DNA of 27,706 bases. Source: Chitinophagaceae bacterium (GTDB lineage: Bacteria > Bacteroidota > Bacteroidia > Chitinophagales > Chitinophagaceae). The translations under genes and the position numbers were made by a program. The notes under the pieces were generated by a model. That model made no database searches. It was given only the letters and a program-made list of their open reading frames with translations, and was not told the origin of the DNA. The DNA lies in the NCBI GenBank assembly GCA_017989935.1, contig JAGNOY010000002.1, forward strand, positions 1 to 27,706, given 5' to 3'. Below, in pieces: positions 17,801-25,757 of this stretch. Every line of letters begins with the position of its first letter. Positions within the stretch are counted from its first letter, which is position 1.

Positions 17801-18292
17801 TTATTGCACTTGTGTAATATCAACAGTTAAATTTCCGTCTGTAATATTTTTTGTAACAGAACCATTACTGCCCACAAAATTAAATCCGCACACAACTTTC
17901 TTGTTGATAGTATCACATTGCGTTACAGTCAATTTGCCAGAAATAGAATTATAATAATCTGTTGGAAATACTTGACCCGTTTTTAAGGTTAGCCACGCGT
18001 TGGTGAAAGTACCATCGGCAGTTACTTCACCCGTGACTGGTCTAAAATGAAATTCTAACATTTGCACCCCACCCTTAAAAGCATATACATCTATCATACG
18101 ACCAAAAGGCGCCACGCCTAATGTATATAGTGTAGCACGTGCTGAATCTACTTTTATTTCACTTCCATCTAATTTAAATGTATAGGCATTCGCTGGCGGG
18201 TTTGTGGTTTCTTGGTTTGTGCTAGATTTCTTGCACGAAAAAATAAGCAAGCTCATCATGGTCACTAAGGCAGTTTGTTTGAATTTTTTCAT
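17801..18292 (-). CDS. small lipoprotein of unknown function
   Basis: A 163-residue protein with a lipoprotein signal: a basic start (MKKFKQ), a hydrophobic stretch, and lipobox LIFSC with Cys20, followed by a Lys/Ser/Thr/Asn/Pro linker. The mature part looks like a small beta-sandwich (KLDGSEIKVDSARAT, then MLEFHFRPVTGEV and SGKLTVTQCD). It carries two Cys near the C-terminus (TQCD and VVCGF) that could form a disulfide. I do not recognise the family; its pattern recalls the many DUF-type Bacteroidota lipoproteins with an immunoglobulin-like fold. It stands alone, with no strong promoter match; an inverted repeat lies about 45 bases upstream of its start (18338-18355). Confidence 0.8.
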   Translation of the reverse strand: MKKFKQTALVTMMSLLIFSCKKSSTNQETTNPPANAYTFKLDGSEIKVDSARATLYTLGVAPFGRMIDVYAFKGGVQMLEFHFRPVTGEVTADGTFTNAWLTLKTGQVFPTDYYNSISGKLTVTQCDTINKKVVCGFNFVGSNGSVTKNITDGNLTVDITQVQ

Positions 18293-18337
18293 CTGTAATA
18301 TTTTTTACAAATTTGAAAACAATTTCATAGTTCCCAT

Positions 18338-18355
18338 ATACCCTTCATTGGGTAT
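18338..18355. other. inverted repeat upstream of the lipoprotein gene
   Basis: ATACCC and GGGTAT are perfect arms around TTCATT, about 45 bases before the lipoprotein start. Only the plus strand has T residues after it and no plus-strand gene ends here, so it is more likely an operator or leader hairpin than a terminator. Confidence 0.3.
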
Positions 18356-18531
18356 TTTCTTATGCCTTTAAGTTGAATGAGATCGTATTGTCATTTGCTA
18401 ACATTCTTTGTTCTATTCTAAACTATCATCATTATTTTGGTATTTAGCTTTCCTAATGTTTAAACTTGGAAGAGATATAGCTAAATGAGCCTTAAACTCT
18501 CTCACTTATTTAATTTTAAGAACCTCAACAC

Positions 18532-19206
18532 CTAAATAATCCTTCCATCTTCCATTTCAATAATCCGATTCGTACGCGCGGCAAATTCATTATCGTGTGT
18601 CACAATCAATAAGGTCTGATTAAAATCCGAAGCTAACTTCTTGAAGGTATCAAATACAATTTCACTATTTTTTTTATCTAAATTTCCTGTAGGCTCATCT
18701 CCCATAATGATGTGCGGATCATTAATTAATGCACGTGCAATAGCTACACGTTGCTTTTGTCCACCAGATAATTGATTAGGCATTTTCAAAGCTTGCTCAT
18801 GAATATCTAAAATTTTTAATTTCTCCATGGCCTTGTGTTCAATTTCACTTTCGGTAAACTTGCCTAATTTGATACCTGGCAACATCACATTTTTCAATAC
18901 ATTAAATTCATTCAACAAATAATGAAACTGAAATACAAAACCAATTTTTTCATTTCTGATTTTTGCTAAAGCCTTTTCCGAAAGCGGCTTCATCAATTCT
19001 TGATCAATATACAATTCGCCTTCATAATCTGTATCCATCGTAGAAAGTATATATAACAAAGTTGATTTGCCACAACCCGATTTACCAATCACAGAAACAA
19101 AATCGCCTTTGTTGATAGAAAAACTCACCTCCTTTAAAATTGGTATCGTAATCGGATCGTGAAAATTTTTGCTGATGGATTTTGCTTCCAAAATTATTTG
19201 ACTCAT
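18532..19206 (-). CDS. ABC transporter ATPase, LolD/MacB-type
   Basis: A 224-residue stand-alone ATPase with all canonical motifs: Walker A GKSGCGKST (about 41-49), Q-loop FQFHYLLNEF as in LolD relatives, signature LSGGQKQRVAIARAL, Walker B IIMGDEPTGNLD and switch His in VTHDNEF. It energises the FtsX-type permease encoded one base upstream. By family it belongs to the LolD/MacB/FtsE group, which does mechanical work on periplasmic substrates (lipoprotein release, efflux) rather than moving solutes through a membrane pore. It is last in the operon; the GAGG before its ATG is part of the permease's final codons. Confidence 0.93.
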   Translation of the reverse strand: MSQIILEAKSISKNFHDPITIPILKEVSFSINKGDFVSVIGKSGCGKSTLLYILSTMDTDYEGELYIDQELMKPLSEKALAKIRNEKIGFVFQFHYLLNEFNVLKNVMLPGIKLGKFTESEIEHKAMEKLKILDIHEQALKMPNQLSGGQKQRVAIARALINDPHIIMGDEPTGNLDKKNSEIVFDTFKKLASDFNQTLLIVTHDNEFAARTNRIIEMEDGRII

Positions 19207-19207
19207 A

Positions 19208-20461
19208 CTATTTACCTCGAATAATGATTACAGGATCTATCTTACTTGCTTTTCTGGCAGGAAATAATCCAGCTAAATAAGTCGTGATTAAAGAAAATAC
19301 AATTCCAATGATATAATATTTAGGATTATAATTGACAGGAAACGTTTTAATAGTGGGCAGAGAAGCTGTATTAAATGGAATTTGATCTACTACACTAGAC
19401 AATAAAAATCCAAACAACAACCCAAGTAATCCGCCAAACAAACCGATTGTGAGTGCAATGGTTGTAAATATTCGCTTCACATCAGACCCCGAAAATCCTG
19501 TAGCTTTCAATATCGCAATTGAATCCATTTTTTCGTAAATCATCATATTGAGGATATTGTAAATCCCAAAACCTGCTACAATCAACAATGTAATGCCCAC
19601 CGCATAAGAAATAATACTACGTACATTACTGCCTGTTTCGAATTGAGAATTTGCAGTTTGAATATCTTCAGCATCTGTATCAAACAGCCCTCGATATTCC
19701 TTTGCTAAGGCGGGTGCTTGCAGGATATCAAATAACTTTACATTTAAATCTGTAATATAAGAGCCCTGTCTACCTAACAACTTTTGTGTCGTAGCCAAGG
19801 AAGCAAAGCTTTGAACCTTATCTAAATCTTGCAAGCCCGATTGAAAAAAGCCTACAACTTTAAGTGATTGCCTATCTCCTCGTGGCGTAGTCACTTGCAC
19901 CACATCGCCTATGCTAGCCAACATTTTATCTGCCGCTGCCTTACCAAGAATAATACTATTTGGCACATTGCGCAAATCCATCATATTTCCCTTAGGCACA
20001 TAATCGCTAAAATGAAATAATTTACTTTCAGCTTCTACATCAACGCCATTAATGACTCCTGTGATATCAATATTACCTACGTTGTAAAATACTTGCGCTG
20101 TTACTTTAGGAGATACCCCTAATACTCTTGGATCTTTTTTTAAAGTTTGTATGATGGCTGTTACATTATCAATAAACTGTCCATTCCCCGAAGGTTTTAC
20201 TGAACGAATAAATCCATATCCTGCATTTTTAATCAGACTTATGGGTTGGTTAGGATTGGGCTTTACTTCTTTAAATAATCTGATATGCGGTGTACGATTT
20301 AAGATAAGTCCATCAAGCATATCATTCAAACCTGTCATAAAGCCCAACAAAGTAATAAACATAGTTATACTAAATGTTACACCTATAGCAGCCACAAGGG
20401 TTTGTTTCCATCTTGCAAGTAACAAGGCTTTGGCAATATTGATAATTAACTTTCCGTTCAT
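19208..20461 (-). CDS. ABC transporter permease, LolC/E-MacB (FtsX) family
   Basis: A 417-residue permease with four membrane segments: one near residues 20-45, then a large periplasmic domain (about 50-275), then three at about 285-305, 335-360 and 385-405. The sequence GFMTGLNDMLDGLILNRTPHI after the first helix, and IYEKMDSIAILKATGFSGSDVKRIF between helices 2 and 3, match LolC/E-type proteins. The C-terminal GLFPARKASKIDPVIIIRG is typical of FtsX-like permeases. It lies one base from both neighbours (adaptor upstream, ATPase downstream). With an adaptor present, a MacAB- or DevBCA-like exporter is likelier than true lipoprotein sorting; the substrate is unknown. Confidence 0.92.
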   Translation of the reverse strand: MNGKLIINIAKALLLARWKQTLVAAIGVTFSITMFITLLGFMTGLNDMLDGLILNRTPHIRLFKEVKPNPNQPISLIKNAGYGFIRSVKPSGNGQFIDNVTAIIQTLKKDPRVLGVSPKVTAQVFYNVGNIDITGVINGVDVEAESKLFHFSDYVPKGNMMDLRNVPNSIILGKAAADKMLASIGDVVQVTTPRGDRQSLKVVGFFQSGLQDLDKVQSFASLATTQKLLGRQGSYITDLNVKLFDILQAPALAKEYRGLFDTDAEDIQTANSQFETGSNVRSIISYAVGITLLIVAGFGIYNILNMMIYEKMDSIAILKATGFSGSDVKRIFTTIALTIGLFGGLLGLLFGFLLSSVVDQIPFNTASLPTIKTFPVNYNPKYYIIGIVFSLITTYLAGLFPARKASKIDPVIIIRGK

Positions 20462-20462
20462 C

Positions 20463-21539
20463 TTATTGTGGCAAGTAAATTTTATCGCTTGTGCTTAGCC
20501 CTTCAAGTATTTCTGCTTTCTGATAATCTTTCAACCCAACTTTCACTTTCTTTTTTTGTTTTTTATCGAGCAATACATATTCTTCATCAATTAAATATTT
20601 ACGTGGGATGGTTAAGGCATTTTCTTTGCTTTGTAAAACGATATTGGCTTCTAAAGTTAAGTTTGGATACATCGTACTTGGTGGCTTAGTAAAATGCGCT
20701 TCCACTTCAAAGGATCTACTTTTTTCATTCATCAACGGATTAATTTTATCGACCATCGCTTCGAAAGATTGTCCTTTATAACTATCCATGGTGATATAAA
20801 TCAATTGACCTTGTTGCACCTTCACGATATCATTTTCATCCACTTGCAAGAGTATATTAAAATTCGTAGCGTCACCGATAATCGCTAAAGGCATTTGTGG
20901 TGAAACCATTTCGCCTTGTTCCTTTAAAATCGAATATACTTTACCATTAAAACTACTCTTTACTTGAAAATCGCTCTGCATCGACTTGCTGATTGACAAG
21001 GTTTTTTTACTTTGCTGAGCATTAAAACTTAATTGCTTTTTTAGTTCGCTATAACGCAACTGTGCCGATTGATAAGTTGTTTTAGAATTCGCATAGGCCA
21101 ACTCTCTTTGCTCTAACTCAAATTTAGTTCCAATCTGATCGGCCCACAATTTTCGTTGTCTATCCAACATGAGTTTATCATTGTCCATTTTCTTTTTACC
21201 CATATCAATAGCCAAACTCAATTCGCGTAACTTATCCTGATTGCTTTGTACATCGGCATAATTCGCCGCCAAACGTGCATTGTCTGTATTTAACCTTGAA
21301 ACCTCATTCGACAAGGTAAACAACACTTGATCTTTTTTAACTTGATCACCTTGTTGAATATGAATTTTTTGTAAAATGCCATTGGCTTTGCTGAATACTT
21401 GATATTGATCTTGACTTTTCAAATAGCCTGATGCATAAACCGATTCGGTAATTTTTTCTTGTAGCGGAGAAACAAATTCTTGTTTATCCTTGCACGACAA
21501 TACAACAAACAAGAAAATGAGGTATAGATATTTGGGCAT
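20463..21539 (-). CDS. periplasmic adaptor lipoprotein (MacA/HlyD/RND-adaptor family)
   Basis: A 358-residue adaptor. The chosen ATG gives a lipoprotein signal peptide with lipobox VVLSC (Cys16). Then come a lipoyl-like half (NGILQKIHIQQGDQVKKDQV), a coiled-coil hairpin (about 85-190), the second lipoyl half (KSSFNGKVYSILKEQGEMVSPQ), a beta-barrel domain (VDENDIVKVQQGQLIYITMD) and a membrane-proximal end (KVKVGLKDYQKAEILEGLSTSDKIYL). The frame extends ten codons further upstream to a TTG, but that codon lies inside the promoter box at 21567-21574 and would spoil the signal peptide. It is first in the operon, one base before the permease. No outer-membrane channel is encoded here. Confidence 0.92.
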   Translation of the reverse strand: MPKYLYLIFLFVVLSCKDKQEFVSPLQEKITESVYASGYLKSQDQYQVFSKANGILQKIHIQQGDQVKKDQVLFTLSNEVSRLNTDNARLAANYADVQSNQDKLRELSLAIDMGKKKMDNDKLMLDRQRKLWADQIGTKFELEQRELAYANSKTTYQSAQLRYSELKKQLSFNAQQSKKTLSISKSMQSDFQVKSSFNGKVYSILKEQGEMVSPQMPLAIIGDATNFNILLQVDENDIVKVQQGQLIYITMDSYKGQSFEAMVDKINPLMNEKSRSFEVEAHFTKPPSTMYPNLTLEANIVLQSKENALTIPRKYLIDEEYVLLDKKQKKKVKVGLKDYQKAEILEGLSTSDKIYLPQ

Positions 21540-21566
21540 AGTAAGAGAATGAACTAATAAAGAAGG

Positions 21567-21574
21567 CAAAGGTA
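21567..21574 (-). promoter_or_regulatory. -7 promoter box (TACCTTTG) for the adaptor-permease-ATPase operon
   Basis: An exact TAnnTTTG match on the minus strand, ending 27 bases before the ATG at 21539. A TTTG lies upstream with a 23-base gap, somewhat longer than usual. The position argues against the longer upstream TTG start. Confidence 0.5.
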
Positions 21575-21821
21575 CATGCAGACAAGCGACTAGACATCAA
21601 ATTTCATGATTCATGATTAAAATCATACAATCGAATTGAAAAGATGTTTGTTTTTTATGCCCCCATCAAATTAAGTTCTCACCTAAAGCCATTTTTTGGG
21701 GACCCGCCGAAACCTTTGCAGCAAGCCGATTAAGACAACTTTTCACAAGGCACAACACATCACTACATGATCATCCTATTTAAGTTTTGGCTCCTTTAAA
21801 ATACTTCATAGATAACATGTA
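21575..21821. other. intergenic stretch between the thioredoxin-like gene's terminator and the adaptor promoter
   Basis: No open frame looks coding. A short GC-richer segment (about 21700-21735, around GGGGACCCGCCG and GCAGCAAGCCG) stands out from AT-rich flanks but matches no RNA class I know. ATGATT and AATCAT form a short palindrome near 21610-21625. It shows no match to the structured repeat found elsewhere in the window. Confidence 0.4.
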
Positions 21822-21845
21822 AAAAGCCGGCTTTCGCCGACTTTT
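21822..21845 (-). terminator. rho-independent terminator of the thioredoxin-like gene
   Basis: On the minus strand AAAAGTCGGC and GCCGGCTTTT pair fully (one G-T wobble) around a GAAA tetraloop, and the descending arm ends in a T-run. It lies 49 bases past the stop at 21895. The plus-strand version would carry a C-A mismatch. Confidence 0.85.
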
Positions 21846-21894
21846 ACTGTTTTCATATACATAAAACAAAACTAAAACATCTATTTAAAAGCAC

Positions 21895-22740
21895 TTAGTG
21901 TGCGATTGATAATCTCATATTCACATTTCTGTTTCCTACTGTTAAGTTTACAAAATATATTCCTTCAGCCCAAGAACTAGAATTTAAATTCATGTCATGA
22001 TTACCAACTGACAATGATTTGAATGAATTTGCAATCATTTGTTGGCCCAATGAGTTAGACACAGTATAGCTTACATCATTAGAGTTATCAAGGTTTAAAT
22101 GCAAAACGGCGTTATCTTGAGCCGGATTAGGATAAAGATTATACGAAAAATCTATATCCATCACATCATCATTAGAAGTAGGGGCTACTCCGCATTTAGA
22201 TGAAACAAAACTACGAAGACCAGATTCTGATGTCAAATTAGTGCTGATTTTATACAACTTTTTGTCTTTGCAAACCACGAATACTGCTGGAACACCATAG
22301 CTTTGGCCTGGCTGAACAAATTTTAATACCATTGAATTCGTGCTAGCTTCATTACAAATTGGATGAGTTGTCCCGGCTATCCAATCTCCTTGTGTTGCGG
22401 CTGTTGTGCCTTGCAAGTCTGCCATAGTAGTTGCAGCATCCACTTCATATAAAAATACTTGAGCGTCTTTTACACCTGTACCGCTTGGACCATACTTATC
22501 ATAATAAGAATCTAATACCTTGCTTGTATGATATGACCAACATGGCCCGCACCATGTTGCAGATAAATCAATTATAACATGTTTGCCAGAATTGCAAAGT
22601 GTAAATAAATCATATGTTGTGTTATTGATGTCCTTAAAACTTATTGTTGATGATATGGTGGTTCCATCTGGATAATAAATTTGAGCTTTTGAAGCATTGA
22701 AGCACATAATTGCAAATACTAATAGGAAAATTCTTTTCAT
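21895..22740 (-). CDS. secreted thioredoxin-fold protein with T9SS sorting domain
   Basis: A 281-residue protein: signal peptide (about 1-19, ending SKAQ); a thioredoxin-like domain with KHVIIDLSATWCGPCWSYH, in which Cys64-Gly-Pro-Cys67 is the active-site pair; a cis-Pro-like YGVPAVFVVCKDKKLYKI segment near 150-170; and a T9SS type A sorting domain from about residue 205 (YNLYPNPAQ, then AEGIYFVNLTVGNRN). It resembles the Omp28/redoxin-like secreted group. It should be exported through T9SS and act outside the cell or at its surface, reducing or oxidising disulfides; the partner is unknown. A TATCTTTA box (22758-22765, one base off consensus) precedes it by 17 bases, and a strong terminator follows. 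Confidence 0.9.
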   Translation of the reverse strand: MKRIFLLVFAIMCFNASKAQIYYPDGTTISSTISFKDINNTTYDLFTLCNSGKHVIIDLSATWCGPCWSYHTSKVLDSYYDKYGPSGTGVKDAQVFLYEVDAATTMADLQGTTAATQGDWIAGTTHPICNEASTNSMVLKFVQPGQSYGVPAVFVVCKDKKLYKISTNLTSESGLRSFVSSKCGVAPTSNDDVMDIDFSYNLYPNPAQDNAVLHLNLDNSNDVSYTVSNSLGQQMIANSFKSLSVGNHDMNLNSSSWAEGIYFVNLTVGNRNVNMRLSIAH

Positions 22741-23002
22741 TTTTAATAATTAAGGGTTAAAGATAATACTCAACTAGACGAACTTGTATCTCTCTTGGTT
22801 AGATGTATTTTCTCTTGAAACGCCTTGAAATATGATGATTTAATGTCACGAATATGACAAAATTATCTACTTCAAAATTCTTAGCTATTGATAATAAAGG
22901 AATTTCTATTTTATATGGTGAAAACAGATCATTCAATTTGGTAGATAGTACTATAATTTCAGTGCGACTAACAATCGAAATGTTGCGATTAAAAAAAATG
23001 AG

Positions 23003-23416
23003 CTACTGTTTCGAACTCATATAGCCTTGCAATAAAATCACCGCACTAATTTCATCGACGAGGGATTTATTTTGTCGATCTTTCTTCTTGAGTCCGCTAT
23101 CAATCATGGTTTGAAATGCCATTTTCGAAGTAAATCTTTCATCGAGGGTTTGCAAGGGCATGTTGGGGAATGTTGTTTGAAACACTTTGATAAATGCCTC
23201 TACTAAGGGTGTGGCATGGGTATCATCATTACGCAAACTCTTAGGTAAACCTATTAAGACTTTCTCTACCGATTCTTCTTGAAAATATTTTTTTAAAAAG
23301 GGTATTAATTCAGGGGTCGGAACCGTGGTTAAACCATTGGCAATAATTTGCAATGGATCACTGACAGCTAATCCTGTTCTTTTTTTACCATAATCAATCG
23401 CAAGAAGTCTGGGCAT
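23003..23416 (-). CDS. ruvX: RuvX/YqgF family putative Holliday-junction resolvase / pre-16S rRNA nuclease
   Basis: A 137-residue RNase-H-fold nuclease of the YqgF family, linked in E. coli to maturation of the 16S rRNA 5' end and by homology to Holliday-junction resolution. Visible: AIDYGKKRTGLAVSDP with catalytic Asp8; VEKVLIGLPKSLRND; LQTLDERFTSKMA with the conserved acidic residue; and KSLVDEISAVILLQGYM, carrying the last catalytic Asp. The open frame begins six codons earlier, but MPRLLAIDYG is the usual start and a TACCTTCG box (23421-23428) lies four bases before it, overlapping the longer version. It follows the UbiA-family gene on the same strand, separated by structured repeat copy C. 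Confidence 0.93.
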   Translation of the reverse strand: MPRLLAIDYGKKRTGLAVSDPLQIIANGLTTVPTPELIPFLKKYFQEESVEKVLIGLPKSLRNDDTHATPLVEAFIKVFQTTFPNMPLQTLDERFTSKMAFQTMIDSGLKKKDRQNKSLVDEISAVILLQGYMSSKQ

Positions 23417-23420
23417 GCTT

Positions 23421-23428
23421 CGAAGGTA
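23421..23428 (-). promoter_or_regulatory. candidate -7 box (TACCTTCG) directly before ruvX
   Basis: One base off TAnnTTTG. It ends four bases before the ATG at 23416, which implies an almost leaderless message. Confidence 0.4.
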
Positions 23429-23480
23429 GTACATTCAGGAAAACTGAAGGAAAATATTCTGAGAACTGTACACTACAAAC

Positions 23481-23583
23481 GGCCACCGGATAGTCGTGGA
23501 AATCCCATCTCGTTCTTCAAAACGAGATGGATTGGAACAATAGCCGGCAGACACATCACCAAGACATGGATGATGATGGCCCC
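23481..23583 (+). repeat. structured intergenic repeat, copy C
   Basis: GGATAGTCGTGGAAATCCC and GGAACAATAGCCGG match the left and right blocks of copies A and B (copy B: GATAGCAGTGGAAAGCCC and GGAGCGAATAGCG). Between them lies a perfect 10-bp hairpin, CCATCTCGTT (23505-23514) and AACGAGATGG (23521-23530), loop CTTCAA. GGCCA (23481-23485) pairs with TGGCC (23577-23581) as the outer stem, with about 30 extra bases before the right arm compared with the other copies. It fills the spacer between the UbiA-family gene and ruvX. Confidence 0.6.
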
Positions 23584-23591
23584 TAAAAAAA

Positions 23592-24461
23592 CTAAACGGT
23601 ATAAAAACTAATGATACTAAAGGCTGCATAAATTAATCCTGCAAAGCCATTAGTCGTAGCAAAAGCCATATTGACTTTACTAATATCATCGGGTTTTACG
23701 AGCCAATGTTGGTAGATCAATAAGCCAATAAAAATGAGGGCCCCTGCCGTATAAATTAATCCAAAGCCTCCAATAAATCCGATGGCCAGCACAATAATGG
23801 CGCTGCACACATGAAGTAAGATTGACACCCACATGGCTTTTTTTCTCCCCAACATCGCTGGTATAGAATACAAATTTTGCGCCTTATCGAAGTCTTCATC
23901 TTGCAAAGCATACAAAATATCAAACCCCGAAACCCATGTAAAAACCACTGAACCAAAAAGTATGGGGAGATAGCTAAAGTAGCCTGTAACGGCCAAATAG
24001 GCGCCAACGGGGGCTAAGGATAAACCAAGACCTAATACCAAATGACAAAGAGCCGTAAATCTTTTGGTATAACTGTACACCATAATCACGGCTAAGGCCA
24101 CAGGAGACAAGTAAAAACAAATTGGATTGATGAACCATGTAGTGATTACAAATAAGCCACAATTGAGCGCTATGAATAATAACGCATTGGAGGATTTGAT
24201 TATACCAGAAGGAATTTCACGTTGGGCCGTACGTGGGTTGAGGGCATCGTAACGTGCGTCGATGTATCGATTAAATGCCATAGCTGCGCTTCGGGCGAAA
24301 ACCATACATAAGATAACCGCTATAAACAATCGAATTTCAAAAGGGCGATTTTCGTAAATCACAGCCAACATAAACCCAATAATAGCAAAGGGCATAGCGA
24401 AAATTGTATGACTAAATTTAATTAATGATAAATAAGTAGAGAATTTTTTTAAGAGAGTCAA
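23592..24461 (-). CDS. UbiA-family polyprenyltransferase (quinone biosynthesis, MqnP/UbiA-like)
   Basis: A 289-residue (as called) integral membrane prenyltransferase with about eight or nine hydrophobic segments. The first Asp-rich motif is NRYIDARYDALNPRTAQREIPSG and the second is YALQDEDFDKAQNLYSIPAMLG; these bind Mg-diphosphate and transfer a polyprenyl chain to an aromatic ring. Since Bacteroidota make menaquinone, a role in that pathway (the futalosine-route enzyme MqnP is UbiA-like) is likelier than ubiquinone synthesis; this is inference. The start is uncertain: the frame is open to a GTG at 24503, but a TAATTTTG -7 box (24477-24484) lies inside that extension, and the TTG at 24461 gives the length and N-terminus (LLKKFSTYLSLIKFSHTIF) usual for the family. 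Confidence 0.9.
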   Translation of the reverse strand: MTLLKKFSTYLSLIKFSHTIFAMPFAIIGFMLAVIYENRPFEIRLFIAVILCMVFARSAAMAFNRYIDARYDALNPRTAQREIPSGIIKSSNALLFIALNCGLFVITTWFINPICFYLSPVALAVIMVYSYTKRFTALCHLVLGLGLSLAPVGAYLAVTGYFSYLPILFGSVVFTWVSGFDILYALQDEDFDKAQNLYSIPAMLGRKKAMWVSILLHVCSAIIVLAIGFIGGFGLIYTAGALIFIGLLIYQHWLVKPDDISKVNMAFATTNGFAGLIYAAFSIISFYTV

Positions 24462-24476
24462 CGTGTAGAATTTGGG

Positions 24477-24484
24477 CAAAATTA
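24477..24484 (-). promoter_or_regulatory. candidate -7 box (TAATTTTG) for the UbiA-family gene
   Basis: An exact TAnnTTTG match on the minus strand, 15 bases before the TTG at 24461. It argues for the shorter start of the prenyltransferase. Confidence 0.4.
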
Positions 24485-24589
24485 AGTGCAAATCTTTATA
24501 CACGGTGCTAGAATTCTTTGCTTCCGTTTTCTTTTGGTAAAAAATTGCTTTGTGTGTAAATATATTTTTTCTCTACGAGTTGCTTCTTT

Positions 24590-24597
24590 TATCTTTG
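24590..24597 (+). promoter_or_regulatory. -7 promoter box (TATCTTTG) for dnaX
   Basis: An exact TAnnTTTG match ending eight bases before the ATG at 24606, so the leader would be only a few bases long. It also excludes the longer upstream start. No clear -33 TTG at standard spacing. Confidence 0.5.
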
Positions 24598-24605
24598 CAC
24601 CCTTC

Positions 24606-25757
24606 ATGGCAGAAAATTACGTAGTATCCGCGATTAAATACAGACCTCAACACTTTAATACAGTGATTGGGCAGTCGCATATTACCACTACCTTGAAAAA
24701 CGCTATTCGCACCGATCAACTGGCTCATTCATTTTTGTTTTGCGGACCAAGAGGCGTAGGAAAAACAACCTGTGCGAGAATTTTGGCCAAAACCATTAAT
24801 TGTACCAATCGCCGCGAAGATGCAGAAGCTTGTGATGAATGCGCCTCTTGTGTATCATTTAGAGAAAATACTTCTTTTAATATTCATGAATTAGATGCGG
24901 CCTCGAATAATTCCGTTGATGATATTCGTGAATTAATAGAGCAAGTGAGATTTGCGCCCCAAGGAGGCAGTAAATACAAGGTATATATTATTGATGAGGT
25001 GCACATGTTAAGTACTAGTGCCTTTAATGCTTTTTTGAAGACATTAGAAGAGCCTCCTACTTACGCCATATTTATTTTAGCGACTACAGAAAAACACAAA
25101 ATACTTCCAACCATTTTATCGCGTTGTCAGATATTTGATTTCAACCGAATTACTATCAAGGACATTGTAGAGCACTTGGCTGATATTTGTACGAAAGAAG
25201 ATATTCAAAGTGAAACCGAAGCCTTACATCTTATAGCTCAAAAAAGTGAAGGTTGTATGCGTGATGCCTTGTCTATCATGGACAAGATTGCAAGTTTTAG
25301 TAATGATAAAATAACTTATAGCTCTACCGTTGAACATTTGAACATACTAGACTACGATTATTATTTCCGTTTGGTAGAATCGTTGATGTTGCAGGACTTA
25401 AGTAGCGTATTGCTGTTGTTTGATGAAATCAACAGTAAAGGATTTGAAGGCGATATGTTTATGCAAGGCATGACTGAACATTTTAGAAACTTGCTCATGT
25501 GTAAGGATGTGCGTGTAGCTAAGTTGTTGGATTTGCCAGAAAAAATTAAAGCGACTTATTATGATCAGGCTAATCAATTAAGTCAGGCCTATATAGTAAA
25601 TGCATTGTCAATTTTAAATGCTTCAGAAATTCAATACAAGCAATCACGCAATAAGCGTCTTCATGTTGAATTGGCCTTGATCAAATTAAATCATTTACCA
25701 TCAGCCATTCAATTATTCAGTGATGAAGAAGGAGGACTTGTAAAAAAAAAATCCTAA
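24606..25757 (+). CDS. dnaX: DNA polymerase III clamp-loader subunit, short (gamma-like) product of dnaX
   Basis: 383 residues covering the AAA+ motor and the collar domain of the clamp loader, which opens the sliding clamp and loads it on primed DNA. Visible: MAENYVVSAIKYRPQ, the standard N-terminus; Walker A GPRGVGKTT (47-55); zinc site Cys66, Cys76, Cys79, Cys82; Walker B IIDE (128-131); and the SRC arginine-finger motif (172-174). The frame is open 40 codons further upstream, but that part lacks homology and holds the promoter box. The protein stops as LVKKKS just after a run of ten A, whereas Bacteroidota DnaX is usually about 600 residues. The missing part is found in the -1 frame directly downstream, so this is either the gamma-like product of a programmed shift or the broken half of a gene. 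Confidence 0.93.
   Translation: MAENYVVSAIKYRPQHFNTVIGQSHITTTLKNAIRTDQLAHSFLFCGPRGVGKTTCARILAKTINCTNRREDAEACDECASCVSFRENTSFNIHELDAASNNSVDDIRELIEQVRFAPQGGSKYKVYIIDEVHMLSTSAFNAFLKTLEEPPTYAIFILATTEKHKILPTILSRCQIFDFNRITIKDIVEHLADICTKEDIQSETEALHLIAQKSEGCMRDALSIMDKIASFSNDKITYSSTVEHLNILDYDYYFRLVESLMLQDLSSVLLLFDEINSKGFEGDMFMQGMTEHFRNLLMCKDVRVAKLLDLPEKIKATYYDQANQLSQAYIVNALSILNASEIQYKQSRNKRLHVELALIKLNHLPSAIQLFSDEEGGLVKKKS
25729..25751 (+). promoter_or_regulatory. candidate dnaX frameshift / transcript-slippage site
   Basis: AAGGAGGA (25729-25736), a strong match to the anti-Shine-Dalgarno, is followed after five bases by ten consecutive A (25742-25751). In the zero frame the run gives three Lys codons, then TCC and TAA. 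A -1 shift, or one extra A in the transcript, gives three Lys then ATC and enters a 211-codon open frame. The order internal SD, short gap, A-run, stop codon right after matches the E. coli dnaX frameshift signal, and an A-run alone drives slippage in Thermus dnaX. Confidence 0.7.

Noticed and set aside
21695..21740. GC-richer patch in the 21575-21821 spacer, considered as a riboswitch or small RNA
   Set aside because: It lies between a terminator and the next promoter, matches no RNA class I know, and no promoter box for it was found on either strand.
23435..23629. Open frame on the minus strand across the ubiA-ruvX spacer
   Set aside because: It covers structured repeat copy C and overlaps the UbiA-family gene out of frame; no plausible product.
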